This document shows, in pieces, positions 13,880-22,504 of a stretch of DNA of 29,055 bases. The notes below the pieces were generated by a model. The model worked only from the letters and a program-made list of their open reading frames with translations. It was not told where the DNA came from and did no database searches. Source of the stretch: CAZGTQ01 sp964528575 (GTDB taxonomy: Bacteria; Planctomycetota; UBA1135; GCA-002686595). Both the position numbers and the translations under genes were made by a program. Position 1 is the first letter of the stretch. Each line of letters begins with the position of its first letter. The stretch is from the NCBI GenBank assembly GCA_964528575.1, contig CAZGTQ010000464.1, forward strand, positions 1 to 29,055. The letters run 5' to 3'.

Positions 13880-16168
13880 ATGCCGCGCATGCCGAGCTCG
13901 ATCCGACGCGCCCTCCCCGCGGTTGCGCTGGCCCTGCTGCTCGCCGCCGCCGCGTGCCGCGAGCGCGGCGAGAGCGGCGCGGATCGGGCCGCGGGCGCGA
14001 CGTACGTCGACAGCGCGAGCTGCGCCAAGTGCCATCCGGCCGCCCAGGAGGCCTGGTCGGGCTCGCACCACGACCTCGCGATGCAGGTCGCGGACGAGAC
14101 GAGCGTCCTGGGCGACTTCGACGATGCGGTGTTCGACGGGGACGGCGTGCGCGCGCGGTTCTTCCGCCGGGACGGTCGCTTCTTCGTCCACACCGCCGGG
14201 CCCGACGGCGCGCCCGCCGACTTCGAGATCACGCACACGTTCGGCGTCGAGCCGCTGCAGCAGTACCTCGTCCCGCTGCCCGGCGGCCGCCTGCAGTGCC
14301 TCACGATCGCGTGGGACACCGAGCGCGGGCGCTGGTTCTCGCTCCAGCCCGGCGAGCACGTGCCGCCGGGCGACCCGTTCCACTGGACCGGGCTCTACCA
14401 GCGCTGGAACCTGATGTGCGCCGAGTGCCACTCGACCGCGCTCGAGCGGCGCTACGACCCGGCGAGCGGGACGTACGACACGCGCTTCGCCGAGATCGAC
14501 GTCGCGTGCCAGGCGTGCCACGGCCCGGGCTCGCTCCACGTCGAATGGGCGCGCGCGTACGCCGCCGGCGAGGAACCGGACACGCCGGCGCGCGGCCTGA
14601 CGGTCGACTTCGCGTCGGGCGACGCACGCTATCAGGTCGAGGCGTGCGCGCCGTGCCACGCGCGCCGCGCCGCGCTCGACGCGGTGCACGTGCCGGGGCG
14701 GCCGCTGCTCGAGGGCTACGTGCCCGAGCTCCTGCGCCCCGGCCTGTACCACCCCGACGGACAGGTCTCAGCCGAGGTCTACGTCTACGGCTCGTTCGCC
14801 CAGAGCCGCATGTACGCGGCCGGCGTGCGCTGCACGGACTGCCACGATCCACACTCGCTCGGGCTCGTCGCCGAGGGCAACGCGCTGTGCGTCCAGTGCC
14901 ACTCGGAGACGCCGCCGACAACGCGCTTCCCCACGCTCGTCGCCCAGCGCTACGACACGCCCGAGCACCACTTCCACGAGCCGGGCTCCCCGGGCTCCGC
15001 CTGCGTCGACTGCCACATGCCCGCGACGACGTTCATGGTCGTCGACCCGCGCCGCGACCACGGCTTCCGCGTCCCGCGGCCCGACCTCGCGGCCGAGCTC
15101 GGCACGCCCGACGCGTGCACCGGCTGCCACGCCGACGAGAGCGCGGCGTGGGCGGCGGAGCGGATCGCGGAGCAGCGCGCGAGCGGGAGCGCGCCGCGGG
15201 CGTCGTTCGCCGCGGCGCTCGCAGCCGCCCGCACGGGGCGCCCCGAGGCGGAAGCGGCGCTCGTCGCCCTCGTGCGCGACCAGAGCGCGGCGGCGATCGT
15301 GCGCGCGACCGCGGTGGAGATGCTGGCGGCGTTCGGGGCCGACGCCCTCGAGGCGCTCGTCGACGCGCTCGACGACGAGCACCCGCTCGTGCGCGCGGCG
15401 GCGGTGCGCGCGCTGGGCGAGGCCCCGCTGGAGGCGCGCTACGGCCTGCTGCGGCCCGCGCTCGACGACTCCGCCCGCCTCGTGCGGGTTGCGGCCGCGC
15501 AGGCGCTCGCCGAGCTGCCCGGCGCGCTCTGGGAGGCGGAGGGCGGCGAGTCGTACGCGCAGGCGCGCGCCGAGCTGGTGCGCGCGAACGAGCTGCGCGG
15601 CGACGACCCGTCGGCGCACCTGAACCTCGGGGTGTTGTACCAGGCGGAGAAGCGGACGGCGGACGCGATCGCCGCGTACGAGGCCGCGCTGCGCCTCGAC
15701 CCGGCGTTCCTGCCGGCCGTTCTCAACCTCGTGCATTCGTACGACGCAGCGGGACGCGATCACGACGCCCTGCGCCTGCTCGAGGGCGCGCTCGTGACGT
15801 TCCCGCGCGAGGGGCAGTTGCACTACTCGCTCGGCCTGCTGCTCGTCGAGCTCGACCGCGCCGAGGACGCCGTCGAGTCGCTCCGGGCCGCGGCCGCGCT
15901 CCTCCCGGCGCACCCGCGCGTGCGCTACAACCTCGGCCTCCTGCTCGGCCAGCTCGACCGCGACGACGAGGCCGAGGTCGTGCTGCGCGACGCGCTGAGC
16001 CTCGCGCCGGCGGACCCCGACGTGCGCTTCGCGCTCGCGACGTTCTACGCGGACCGCGAGCGCTGGGCCGACGCGCTGCCCCACGCGCAGCGGCTCGCGG
16101 AGCTCGTGCCCGACGCGCCCGGACCGAAGGCGCTCGTCGAGCGCATCCGCGCGGCGCTGGGCCGTTGA
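13880..16168 (+). CDS. octaheme cytochrome c lipoprotein with HEAT and TPR repeats
   Basis: This encodes a 762-residue protein. A lipoprotein signal ends at AAAC (Cys26). Eight CxxCH motifs follow: CAKCH 48, CAECH 180, CQACH 210, CAPCH 256, CTDCH 318, CVQCH 337, CVDCH 375 and CTGCH 413. Residues of about 440-560 are HEAT-like (VRATAVEMLAAFG, VRAAAVRALGEA, VRVAAAQALAELP). From about 580 to the end there are four to five TPR units (AHLNLGVLYQAEKRTADAI, LHYSLGLLLVELDRAEDAV, VRYNLGLLLGQLDRDDEAE). The protein would be lipid-anchored outside the cytoplasm, combining electron transfer with protein-binding repeats. The partner and substrate are unknown. ATG 13880 and ATG 13889 are both possible starts. 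It stands alone, after a terminator-like hairpin. Confidence 0.9.
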   Translation: MPRMPSSIRRALPAVALALLLAAAACRERGESGADRAAGATYVDSASCAKCHPAAQEAWSGSHHDLAMQVADETSVLGDFDDAVFDGDGVRARFFRRDGRFFVHTAGPDGAPADFEITHTFGVEPLQQYLVPLPGGRLQCLTIAWDTERGRWFSLQPGEHVPPGDPFHWTGLYQRWNLMCAECHSTALERRYDPASGTYDTRFAEIDVACQACHGPGSLHVEWARAYAAGEEPDTPARGLTVDFASGDARYQVEACAPCHARRAALDAVHVPGRPLLEGYVPELLRPGLYHPDGQVSAEVYVYGSFAQSRMYAAGVRCTDCHDPHSLGLVAEGNALCVQCHSETPPTTRFPTLVAQRYDTPEHHFHEPGSPGSACVDCHMPATTFMVVDPRRDHGFRVPRPDLAAELGTPDACTGCHADESAAWAAERIAEQRASGSAPRASFAAALAAARTGRPEAEAALVALVRDQSAAAIVRATAVEMLAAFGADALEALVDALDDEHPLVRAAAVRALGEAPLEARYGLLRPALDDSARLVRVAAAQALAELPGALWEAEGGESYAQARAELVRANELRGDDPSAHLNLGVLYQAEKRTADAIAAYEAALRLDPAFLPAVLNLVHSYDAAGRDHDALRLLEGALVTFPREGQLHYSLGLLLVELDRAEDAVESLRAAAALLPAHPRVRYNLGLLLGQLDRDDEAEVVLRDALSLAPADPDVRFALATFYADRERWADALPHAQRLAELVPDAPGPKALVERIRAALGR

Positions 16169-16227
16169 GAGCGGCGGGCTCGCGTACGGCGGTGGTACCG
16201 AATTGGAGAACCGCCGCCGGCGATGCG

Positions 16228-16247
16228 GAGGGCGCTCCCGCGCCCTC
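16228..16247 (+). terminator. possible terminator hairpin after the octaheme gene
   Basis: GAGGGCGC (16228-16235) and GCGCCCTC (16240-16247) form a perfect 8-bp stem with a TCCC loop, 59 bp after the octaheme stop. There is no T-run. The rest of the 277-bp gap to the next gene shows no convincing coding sequence. Confidence 0.35.
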
Positions 16248-16445
16248 GCGAGAAACGCTGCGAGCGCAAAGCCGTCTCTAGCAGGCGGTTATGACCTGCG
16301 GCGGGGGCCGCTAGGAGCGCCGGGACCACTCGTTGCAACCGGACCCGCTCGATGCACGCCTCGGTGCACCACTCGTAGACCACACCACCCGGGGCTCGCG
16401 CGCCATCGCGCCGAACGACGCTCCTACCTGACTGGAGATAGACAC

Positions 16446-16613
16446 ATGCTCGGCTGGGCACTCACCTTTCTCGTCTTCGCGTTGATCGCGGCCCTCTTCG
16501 GCTTCGGAGGGATCGCCGCGTCCGCGGCAGGCATCGCGAAGATCCTCTTCTTCGTGTTCCTCGTGCTGTTCGTGCTGAGCCTGATCTTCGGCCGGCGCAA
16601 GTCGCTCGGATGA
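16446..16613 (+). CDS. DUF1328 (YtjA-like) small membrane protein
   Basis: This encodes a 55-residue protein that is nearly all membrane: MLGWALTFLVFALIAALFGF and then AKILFFVFLVLFVLSLIFG, with a GGIAASAAGIA turn between. This is the compact two-helix pattern of the DUF1328 family, found in many bacteria; the function is unknown. The length is normal for the family. The ATG at 16446 is preceded by a GGAG at a usable distance; the frame further upstream is open but of poor composition. Other small ORFs follow on the same strand. Confidence 0.9.
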   Translation: MLGWALTFLVFALIAALFGFGGIAASAAGIAKILFFVFLVLFVLSLIFGRRKSLG

Positions 16614-16665
16614 CGCGACGCTGACACCGATCGGCAAACGACCACAGCGAACAGGGGACACGGCA

Positions 16666-16719
16666 ATGAACCGGCTGAGGAACGCAAAGGACGGGCAGGA
16701 AGCGGAGCGTGGGCCATGA
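16666..16719 (+). CDS. possible 17-residue leader ORF
   Basis: An ATG at 16666 with a GGGGAC upstream opens a 17-codon frame (MNRLRNAKDGQEAERGP). Its TGA overlaps the ATG of the next gene as ATGA. The peptide is hydrophilic and unlike any I know. It could be a coupling leader for the 69-residue membrane protein, or chance. Confidence 0.3.
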   Translation: MNRLRNAKDGQEAERGP

Positions 16720-16925
16720 TCTGGGCCAACATCCTCTGGACGCTCGGGATCGCGGGCGCCGCGCTCTCCTTCCTCGTCGTGCTCGGCATGGCGATCGAAC
16801 GACCGCGCACGCGCCCGGACCGGCCGCTGCCCGATGCACGACGCCCTCTACGCACGGACGTACGCTCGGACCCGCTCCTGCGCAGCCGGCCACCGCAGGT
16901 CGCTTCCCACGCACGTGAGCGCTGA
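16716..16925 (+). CDS. small membrane protein with one transmembrane helix
   Basis: This encodes a 69-residue protein. Residues 3-26 (WANILWTLGIAGAALSFLVV) form one membrane helix and the remaining ~43 residues are Arg- and Pro-rich and probably cytoplasmic. I do not recognise a family. A GGAG about ten bases upstream of the ATG could serve as its ribosome-binding site. It lies 102 bp after the DUF1328 gene on the same strand, and a strong hairpin follows its stop, so the two genes may form one transcript. The alternative frame covering the same bases gives an arginine-rich product without a membrane segment and is less plausible. Confidence 0.55.
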   Translation: MIWANILWTLGIAGAALSFLVVLGMAIERPRTRPDRPLPDARRPLRTDVRSDPLLRSRPPQVASHARER

Positions 16926-16930
16926 CCGGA

Positions 16931-16961
16931 CGCGCCGCGGCCGCACCCCGGCCGCGGCGCG
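16931..16961. terminator. bidirectional terminator-like hairpin between convergent genes
   Basis: CGCGCCGCGGCCG (16931-16943) and CGGCCGCGGCGCG (16949-16961) form a perfect 13-bp GC stem with a CACCC loop. It lies exactly between the stops of the small membrane protein (16925) and the convergent FG-GAP gene (16964). No T-run is present on the plus side. Confidence 0.7.
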
Positions 16962-16963
16962 GT

Positions 16964-19042
16964 TCACTGCGTGATGATCTGCAGTCCGCGCGAGCTCGCG
17001 AGCAGGTCGCCGCCGACGCCGTCGAGCGTGAAGTACTGCGCGTAGATCGACACGCCCGAGGGCAACGTCGGCGGCAGGTCGAACCGCAGGATCGCGAGGC
17101 CGTTCGGGCCGGTGAAGCCCGCCAGGAGCGGCAGGACGTCGGGGCTCGCCGTATCGACGTTGAGCAGCGCGAGCCCCGGGACCGGCACGGGCGCGGGCAG
17201 CGGCGCCGTCTTCAGCGCGAGGAGCCACAGCGTGCCGGTGGGCGCGTTCACTCCGAACACGTACAGCGGCGTCCCGGCGAAGGGCACCGAGAGCAGGCCC
17301 AGCGCCGGCGGCCCGAGCGAGCCGTTCGTCGCGGCGCCGAACGGAATCTGGTACGCGGGAGCGTACGTCGAGAAGTAGGTCTGCTGCGCCGACGTCGCCT
17401 GGTTGCCGTACGCGTCCGACGAGACGACGCGGTAGCCGACCGAGCCGGCCAGGTTGCGCGGGAGCTCGCCGCGGAACACCTGCCCCATCGACGGGCGCAT
17501 CGGGACGCTGTCGATCGGCACGTTGTTCACCGTGAGCGCGAGCGACGTGTCGTTGTACCAGGTGACGTAGTACGGCGCGTTGTCGTACACCTGGGCCCGC
17601 ACCGGGCGCGTCCCTTGGCCCGCGCCCGAGTCCTGCAGCGCTTCGATCGCCCCGAAGTACGGCGCGGACGTGTCGGGCACCTGCGTCACGTTCTCGAGGT
17701 AGACGTTGGCGCTGTTGCTCGAGAAGGCGCTGAAGACGTCGTAGTCGCCGTCGCCGTCGACGTCGCACGCGTCGGCGTCCTTCGAGATCCCGGCCGTACC
17801 GGGCTGGTTTCCGAGAAAGACGAACGCGAACGGGCCCGCGCCGACCGTGTCGTTGCGCCAGAGCTGGTCCGAGCCGGAGAAGTTGGCCTGGTAGATGTCG
17901 AGGTCGCCGTCGTTGTCGAAATCGATCGCGTCGATCTCCTCCGCGTCGGAGCCGGAGCTCGGCAGCGTGTACGGGCTCCCGAACGTGCCCGTCCCGTCGT
18001 TGCGCGCGACGATGTCGTTGAAGCCGGCCCAGTTGAGCCCGAGCAGGTCGAGGTCCGCGTCGCCGTCCATGTCGGCGAACTCCTGCTCGTACGCGCCGCT
18101 CCCCGACGCCAGCGTCGCGATCTGCGCCGCGGTCCGATCGCGGAACGAGACGGTGCCGCCGTTCTCCTCGCGCCGGTTCGCGAAGAAGCGCGGCCGGTCC
18201 TGGACGCCGCCGAGCAGCATGTCGAGATCGAGATCGCCGTCGACGTCGCCCAGATCCAGGTCGGCCGTCGCCTGCGCGATGTCCGCCTCGGAGCCGTCGA
18301 CCGCGAGCGTGTTCGGCGCGTAGTTGCCCTCCGCCCAGAGCGCGGGGCCGCCGACCGACAGCGTCGTCCCGGCCGGGTTGAGCTCGGAGAAGCGCCCCGC
18401 GCCGTCGTTGAGGAACAGACGCGTCGGGAGCTGCCCGTTGAAGGAGGGGCCGTAGTCCGAGCAGACGAGATCGAGGTCGCCGTCGTTGTCCCAATCGCCG
18501 AAGTCGCCGTCGCCGCTGAACGCGATGAACCCGCCGCCGGGCAGCACCGCCGAGGGCGCCACCGACGAGCCCGGCCCGCCGAGCCCGAGCCAGCGCGTCG
18601 CGGTCTCGTCGACGAAGAAGCCGAGCGTCTGCCCCTGGGCTCCGCCGACGTTGATCTGGAAGCGGCAAGCGTTGTTGCTGGTCCCCGAGTGGTTCGCGAC
18701 GAACAGGTCGACGTCGCCGTCGGCATCGATGTCGGCGAACTCGACGTCGCGGCTCGCGTCCGAGATCGCGGGCAGCCGCGCGAGCGTCTCGTCGACGAAC
18801 GTCCCGATCGCTCCGCCCTGCAGGCCGCCCATGTTGATCCAGATGCGGTTCTGGTCGTTCCCGAGGTCGCCGCCGTCGGCGAACGCGGCGTCCCAATCGC
18901 CGTCGAGGTCGACGTCCGCGAAGTCGACGTTCTCGGTGAACGAAGCGTTCGCGGGCGAGCCCTGCGGGATGTCGGTCGTGTTCTGTTGGAACTGCGCCGC
19001 GGCGGACGGAGCGAGCGCGGCGAGCAGGACGAGGGCTTTCAT
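16964..19042 (-). CDS. secreted FG-GAP/VCBS-repeat protein
   Basis: This encodes a 692-residue protein. The signal peptide MKALVLLAALAPSAAAQ is followed by seven calcium-binding loops of FG-GAP type, such as DVDLDGDWD, DIDADGDVD, DWDNDGDLD, DFDNDGDLD and DVDGDGDYD, up to about residue 430. These form a likely beta-propeller. An Ig-like region follows, then a C-terminal ~100-residue domain (PLYVFGVNAPTGTLWLLAL ... GLQIITQ) of the sort often found at the end of planctomycete secreted proteins. No enzyme motif is seen; binding or surface display is likely. The start has a GGAG upstream. It lies 80 bp downstream of dnaE2 on the same strand but is probably unrelated in function. Confidence 0.87.
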   Translation of the reverse strand: MKALVLLAALAPSAAAQFQQNTTDIPQGSPANASFTENVDFADVDLDGDWDAAFADGGDLGNDQNRIWINMGGLQGGAIGTFVDETLARLPAISDASRDVEFADIDADGDVDLFVANHSGTSNNACRFQINVGGAQGQTLGFFVDETATRWLGLGGPGSSVAPSAVLPGGGFIAFSGDGDFGDWDNDGDLDLVCSDYGPSFNGQLPTRLFLNDGAGRFSELNPAGTTLSVGGPALWAEGNYAPNTLAVDGSEADIAQATADLDLGDVDGDLDLDMLLGGVQDRPRFFANRREENGGTVSFRDRTAAQIATLASGSGAYEQEFADMDGDADLDLLGLNWAGFNDIVARNDGTGTFGSPYTLPSSGSDAEEIDAIDFDNDGDLDIYQANFSGSDQLWRNDTVGAGPFAFVFLGNQPGTAGISKDADACDVDGDGDYDVFSAFSSNSANVYLENVTQVPDTSAPYFGAIEALQDSGAGQGTRPVRAQVYDNAPYYVTWYNDTSLALTVNNVPIDSVPMRPSMGQVFRGELPRNLAGSVGYRVVSSDAYGNQATSAQQTYFSTYAPAYQIPFGAATNGSLGPPALGLLSVPFAGTPLYVFGVNAPTGTLWLLALKTAPLPAPVPVPGLALLNVDTASPDVLPLLAGFTGPNGLAILRFDLPPTLPSGVSIYAQYFTLDGVGGDLLASSRGLQIITQ

Positions 19043-19122
19043 CGGCAGCTCCGCGGGGAGTTGGGGGCACTCTCATGAGACCACGCGCGCCGCGGACCGG
19101 CCAGCCCGGCTCCCGAGGCACG

Positions 19123-22100
19123 TCAACGGAAGTCGCGGGAGCGCGCAGCGAGGCCCTCGAGGTCGTCGTCGAGGGACGCGAACGAGCGCGCACAGACGTG
19201 CACGACGCCGTTCGCGCGTTCGACGCGGCCGTCGGCGAGCACGAGCGCGGCGTGCCGCACGACGCGGCGGTAGCGCTCGAACACGTGCGGGCGCACGATC
19301 AGGTTCGCGCTGCCGCTCTCGTCCTCGATCGTCATGAAAAGGATTCCGCCGGCCGTGCCCGGCCGCTGGCGCACGAGCACGAGCCCCGCGACGCGCACGC
19401 GCGCGCCGTCGGGCAGCCGCTGGGCGTCGGCGAGGTCGGCGGCGGGCGCGACGCCGCGGCGCGCGAGGTCGGCGCGCAGGAACGAGAGCGGGTGCGCGTC
19501 GAGCGAGAGCCGCAGCGATTCGTAGTCGCCCAGCATGCTCTCGAGCGGCGTCTGGGCCGGCAGCGCCGCGGGACGCTCGCGCTCCGCGCCGTCGGACGGC
19601 GGCCGCGCGATCGCTCCGCGGAACAGCGGCGGCAGATCGTCGCGCAGCGCGCGCGCGTGCCACTGCGCCGCGCGCCGGTCCAGCCCCATCGAGCGGAACG
19701 CGTCCGCGCGCGCGAGCACGCGCAGCGCGGCGGCGCGCGCCCCGCTCTCGGCGTGCAGCGCCGCGAGGCCCGCGAACGGCCCGCGCCGGCGCACGGCCTG
19801 GGCGATCGCGTCCGCGTCGCTCTGCCGCAGCCCCTTCGCGAGCCGCATCCCCAGCCGCAGCGCGGGCCCCGAGCCCGCGTACGGCTCGCGCTCCCCCGCC
19901 GCGGGTTCCAGCGTGCAGTCCCACGTGCTCCGGTTCACGTCGAGCGCGCGCACCTCGACCCCGTGCGCCTGCGCGTCGCGCACGATCTGCGCCGGCGCAT
20001 AGAAGCCCATCGGCTGGCTGTTGAGCAGCCCCGCGGCGAACGCGGCCGGATGGTGACGCTTCAGCCACGCCGAGACGTACACGACGAGCGCGAAGCTCGC
20101 GGCGTGCGACTCGGGGAAGCCGTACTCGCTGAAGCCTCGGATCTGCTGGAAGAAGCGCTCGGCGAAGTCCTTCGTGTAGCCGTTGCGCAGCAGCCCCATC
20201 ACGAGCTTGCGCCCGAGCTCCACGAGCCGCGTCGTCTTGCGCTTCCACGCCGCCATCGCGCGCCGCAGCTCGTCCGCCTCGCCCGCCGTGAACCCGCCGG
20301 CGACCATCGCGAGCGCCATCGCCTGCTCCTGGAACAGCGGCACGCCGAGCGTGCGTCCGAGCACGCGCCGCACCTCCTCGCTCGGGAACGTCACCGGCTC
20401 CTCGCCGCCGCGCCGCCGCAGGTACGGGTGCACCATGTCGCCCTGGATCGGCCCCGGCCGCACGATCGCGACCTCGATCACCAGGTCGTAGAAGTTGCGC
20501 GGACGCAGCCGCGGCAGCATCGACATCTGCGCGCGCGACTCGATCTGGAACACGCCGATCGTGTCCGCCGCGCAGATCATGTCGTACACCGCCGGATCCT
20601 CGGCGGGCACCGTGTGCAGCGCGAGCTCGCCTCCGCCGGCCGCGCCGACGAGCTCGAACGTCTTGCGCACGCACGTCAGCATCCCGAGGCCGAGGACGTC
20701 GACCTTGAGCATGCCCATCGCCTCGATGTCGTCCTTGTCCCATTCGATGACGGTGCGGTCCGCCATCGCGGCGTTCTCGATCGGCACGAGCTCGCACAAG
20801 GGCTCCTGCGTGACGACGAATCCGCCGACGTGCTGCGACAGATGCCGCGGGAAGCCGAGCAGCTCCTCGGCGAGCGCGAGGACGCGCCGCAGCGTCGGGT
20901 CGGCGGGGTCGAGACCGAGCTCGCGCAGCCGCTCCGGCCCCGTCACGCCATCGCCCCACCAGTCGATCTCCTTCGCGAGCCGCTCGACGCAATCGAGCGA
21001 GAGCCCGAGCGCCTTGCCGACGTCGCGCACCGCGCTGCGCCCGCGGTACGTGATCACCTCGGCGGTCAGCGCGGCGCGCTCGCGCCCGTACTTCGCGTAG
21101 ATGTACTGGATCACCTCCTCGCGCCGCTCGTGCTCGAAGTCGATGTCGATGTCCGGCGGCTCGCCGCGCTCCTTGCTGACGAAACGCTCGAAGAGCAGGT
21201 CGATGCGGTCGGGGTCGACCGCGGTCACGCCCAGGCAGTAGCACACGGCGGAGTTCGCCGCCGCGCCGCGCCCCTGGCAGAGGATGCCGCGCGAGCGCGC
21301 GAAGCGGACGAGGTCGTGCACCGTGAGGAAGTACGGCGCATAGTCGAGCTCGTCGATCAGCGCGAGCTCGTGGTCGAGGCGCGCGACGACGCCGGCGGGC
21401 ACGCCGAGCGGATAGCGCTCGCGCGCGCCCTCCTGGGTCAGCACGGCGAGGTGCTCGATCGGCGCGCGGCCCGGCGCGCAGACCTCGTCGGGGTAGCGGT
21501 AGCGCAGCTCGTCGAGCGAGAACGCCGCGGCGCGTTGGGCGATCTCGAGCGAGCGCTCGACCGCGCCCGGCAGCTCCGCGAACAGGCGCACCATCTCGTC
21601 GGGCGGCTTGAGGAAGCGCTCGGCGTGCGGCGCGAGCAAAAAGCCCGCGTCGGCGACCGTGCGCCCCTCGCGCACGCACGCGAGCACGTCCTGCAGCGGC
21701 CGGCGCGCCGCGACGTGGTAGTGCACGTCGTTCGTCGCCGCGAGCGGGACGCACGCGCGCTCGGCGAGCCGCGCGAGGCGCGCGAGCCGGCCGCGGTCGT
21801 CGGGGCCGTGGACGCGCGCCGCGGCGACCGAGAGCCGATCGTCGTCGAACGCCTCGGCGAGCCGCGCGAGCGCCGCGAAGAAGCGTTCGGCGACGTCGCC
21901 CGGCGGCGGAACGGCGAGCGCGACCAGCCCCTCGGCGTGCGCGCACAGGTCGGCGAGCGCGAGCCGGCACGCGCCCTTCTCCGCGCGCCGCTTGCCGAGC
22001 GTGAGCAGCCGCGCGAGGCGGCCGTACGACGCGCGGTCGGTCGCGAAGACGAGCACCTCGAGCGGCGGCTCCTCGCGCTCGTCGTCCAGGCGCGCGAGCG

Positions 22101-22413
22101 CCGGCGTCAGCACGATCCGCGCGCCGACCGCGAGCGGGATGCCGGCCTCCTTGGCCGCGACGTGCGCGCGCACGACGCCCGCGAGCGAGTTGCGGTCGGC
22201 GATCGCGGCGGCGCGGTGGCCGAGCGCGGCGGCGCGGAGCACGAGCTCCTCGGGATGGCTCGCGCCGCGCAGGAAGCTGAAGTTCGACGTGACCGTGAGC
22301 TCGGCGTACGGCGTGACGGCGGGGCGCGCGCGCGGCTCGCTCGGCTCGCTCGCGCCGCGACGCAGCGCCTGCCACGGGTGCGGCGACAGCTTGGTGGTGG
22401 GGTGCTCCGGCAT
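19123..22413 (-). CDS. dnaE2: error-prone DNA polymerase DnaE2 (ImuC)
   Basis: This encodes a 1096-residue C-family polymerase that copies damaged DNA in SOS mutagenesis. The N-terminal PHP-type domain begins with YAELTVTSNFSFLRGASHPEE at about residue 36. The catalytic aspartates are visible: Asp421 and Asp423 in PDIDIDF and Asp572 in KVDVLGLGM. A helix-hairpin-helix and thumb region follow, and an OB-fold lies near the C-terminus (VRVAGLVLVRQRPGTAGGI). The length matches DnaE2 (about 1050-1100), shorter than replicative DnaE. It is the last gene of imuA-imuB-dnaE2 and starts 91 bp after imuB. No active-site loss is evident. In this family the polymerase needs ImuB and ImuA to act. Confidence 0.95.
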   Translation of the reverse strand: MPEHPTTKLSPHPWQALRRGASEPSEPRARPAVTPYAELTVTSNFSFLRGASHPEELVLRAAALGHRAAAIADRNSLAGVVRAHVAAKEAGIPLAVGARIVLTPALARLDDEREEPPLEVLVFATDRASYGRLARLLTLGKRRAEKGACRLALADLCAHAEGLVALAVPPPGDVAERFFAALARLAEAFDDDRLSVAAARVHGPDDRGRLARLARLAERACVPLAATNDVHYHVAARRPLQDVLACVREGRTVADAGFLLAPHAERFLKPPDEMVRLFAELPGAVERSLEIAQRAAAFSLDELRYRYPDEVCAPGRAPIEHLAVLTQEGARERYPLGVPAGVVARLDHELALIDELDYAPYFLTVHDLVRFARSRGILCQGRGAAANSAVCYCLGVTAVDPDRIDLLFERFVSKERGEPPDIDIDFEHERREEVIQYIYAKYGRERAALTAEVITYRGRSAVRDVGKALGLSLDCVERLAKEIDWWGDGVTGPERLRELGLDPADPTLRRVLALAEELLGFPRHLSQHVGGFVVTQEPLCELVPIENAAMADRTVIEWDKDDIEAMGMLKVDVLGLGMLTCVRKTFELVGAAGGGELALHTVPAEDPAVYDMICAADTIGVFQIESRAQMSMLPRLRPRNFYDLVIEVAIVRPGPIQGDMVHPYLRRRGGEEPVTFPSEEVRRVLGRTLGVPLFQEQAMALAMVAGGFTAGEADELRRAMAAWKRKTTRLVELGRKLVMGLLRNGYTKDFAERFFQQIRGFSEYGFPESHAASFALVVYVSAWLKRHHPAAFAAGLLNSQPMGFYAPAQIVRDAQAHGVEVRALDVNRSTWDCTLEPAAGEREPYAGSGPALRLGMRLAKGLRQSDADAIAQAVRRRGPFAGLAALHAESGARAAALRVLARADAFRSMGLDRRAAQWHARALRDDLPPLFRGAIARPPSDGAERERPAALPAQTPLESMLGDYESLRLSLDAHPLSFLRADLARRGVAPAADLADAQRLPDGARVRVAGLVLVRQRPGTAGGILFMTIEDESGSANLIVRPHVFERYRRVVRHAALVLADGRVERANGVVHVCARSFASLDDDLEGLAARSRDFR

Positions 22414-22440
22414 GGCTGGGGCGCGAATGGCTCGGGCATG

Positions 22441-22498
22441 AGCGGCGATCAGCCGCCGCGGTCAGAGGTGAGCGGCGATCAGCCGCCAGTCAGAGGTG
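22441..22498. repeat. tandem duplication of about 29 bp between imuB and dnaE2
   Basis: Two copies (30 bp at 22441-22470 and 28 bp at 22471-22498) share AGCGGCGATCAGCCGCC and GTCAGAGGTG, differing by a two-base gap and a substitution. Each contains the small hairpin GCGGC-GATCA-GCCGC. Confidence 0.8.
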
Positions 22499-22504
22499 CG
22501 AGGC

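Noticed and set aside
16203..16445. N-terminal extension of the DUF1328 gene
   Set aside because: The extension is Arg-rich and unlike the family, which is always about 55 residues; ATG 16446 fits exactly.
19071..19080. TCTCATGAGA palindrome between dnaE2 and the FG-GAP gene
   Set aside because: A 10-bp palindrome on its own is expected by chance at this length of sequence, and nothing else marks it as an operator.
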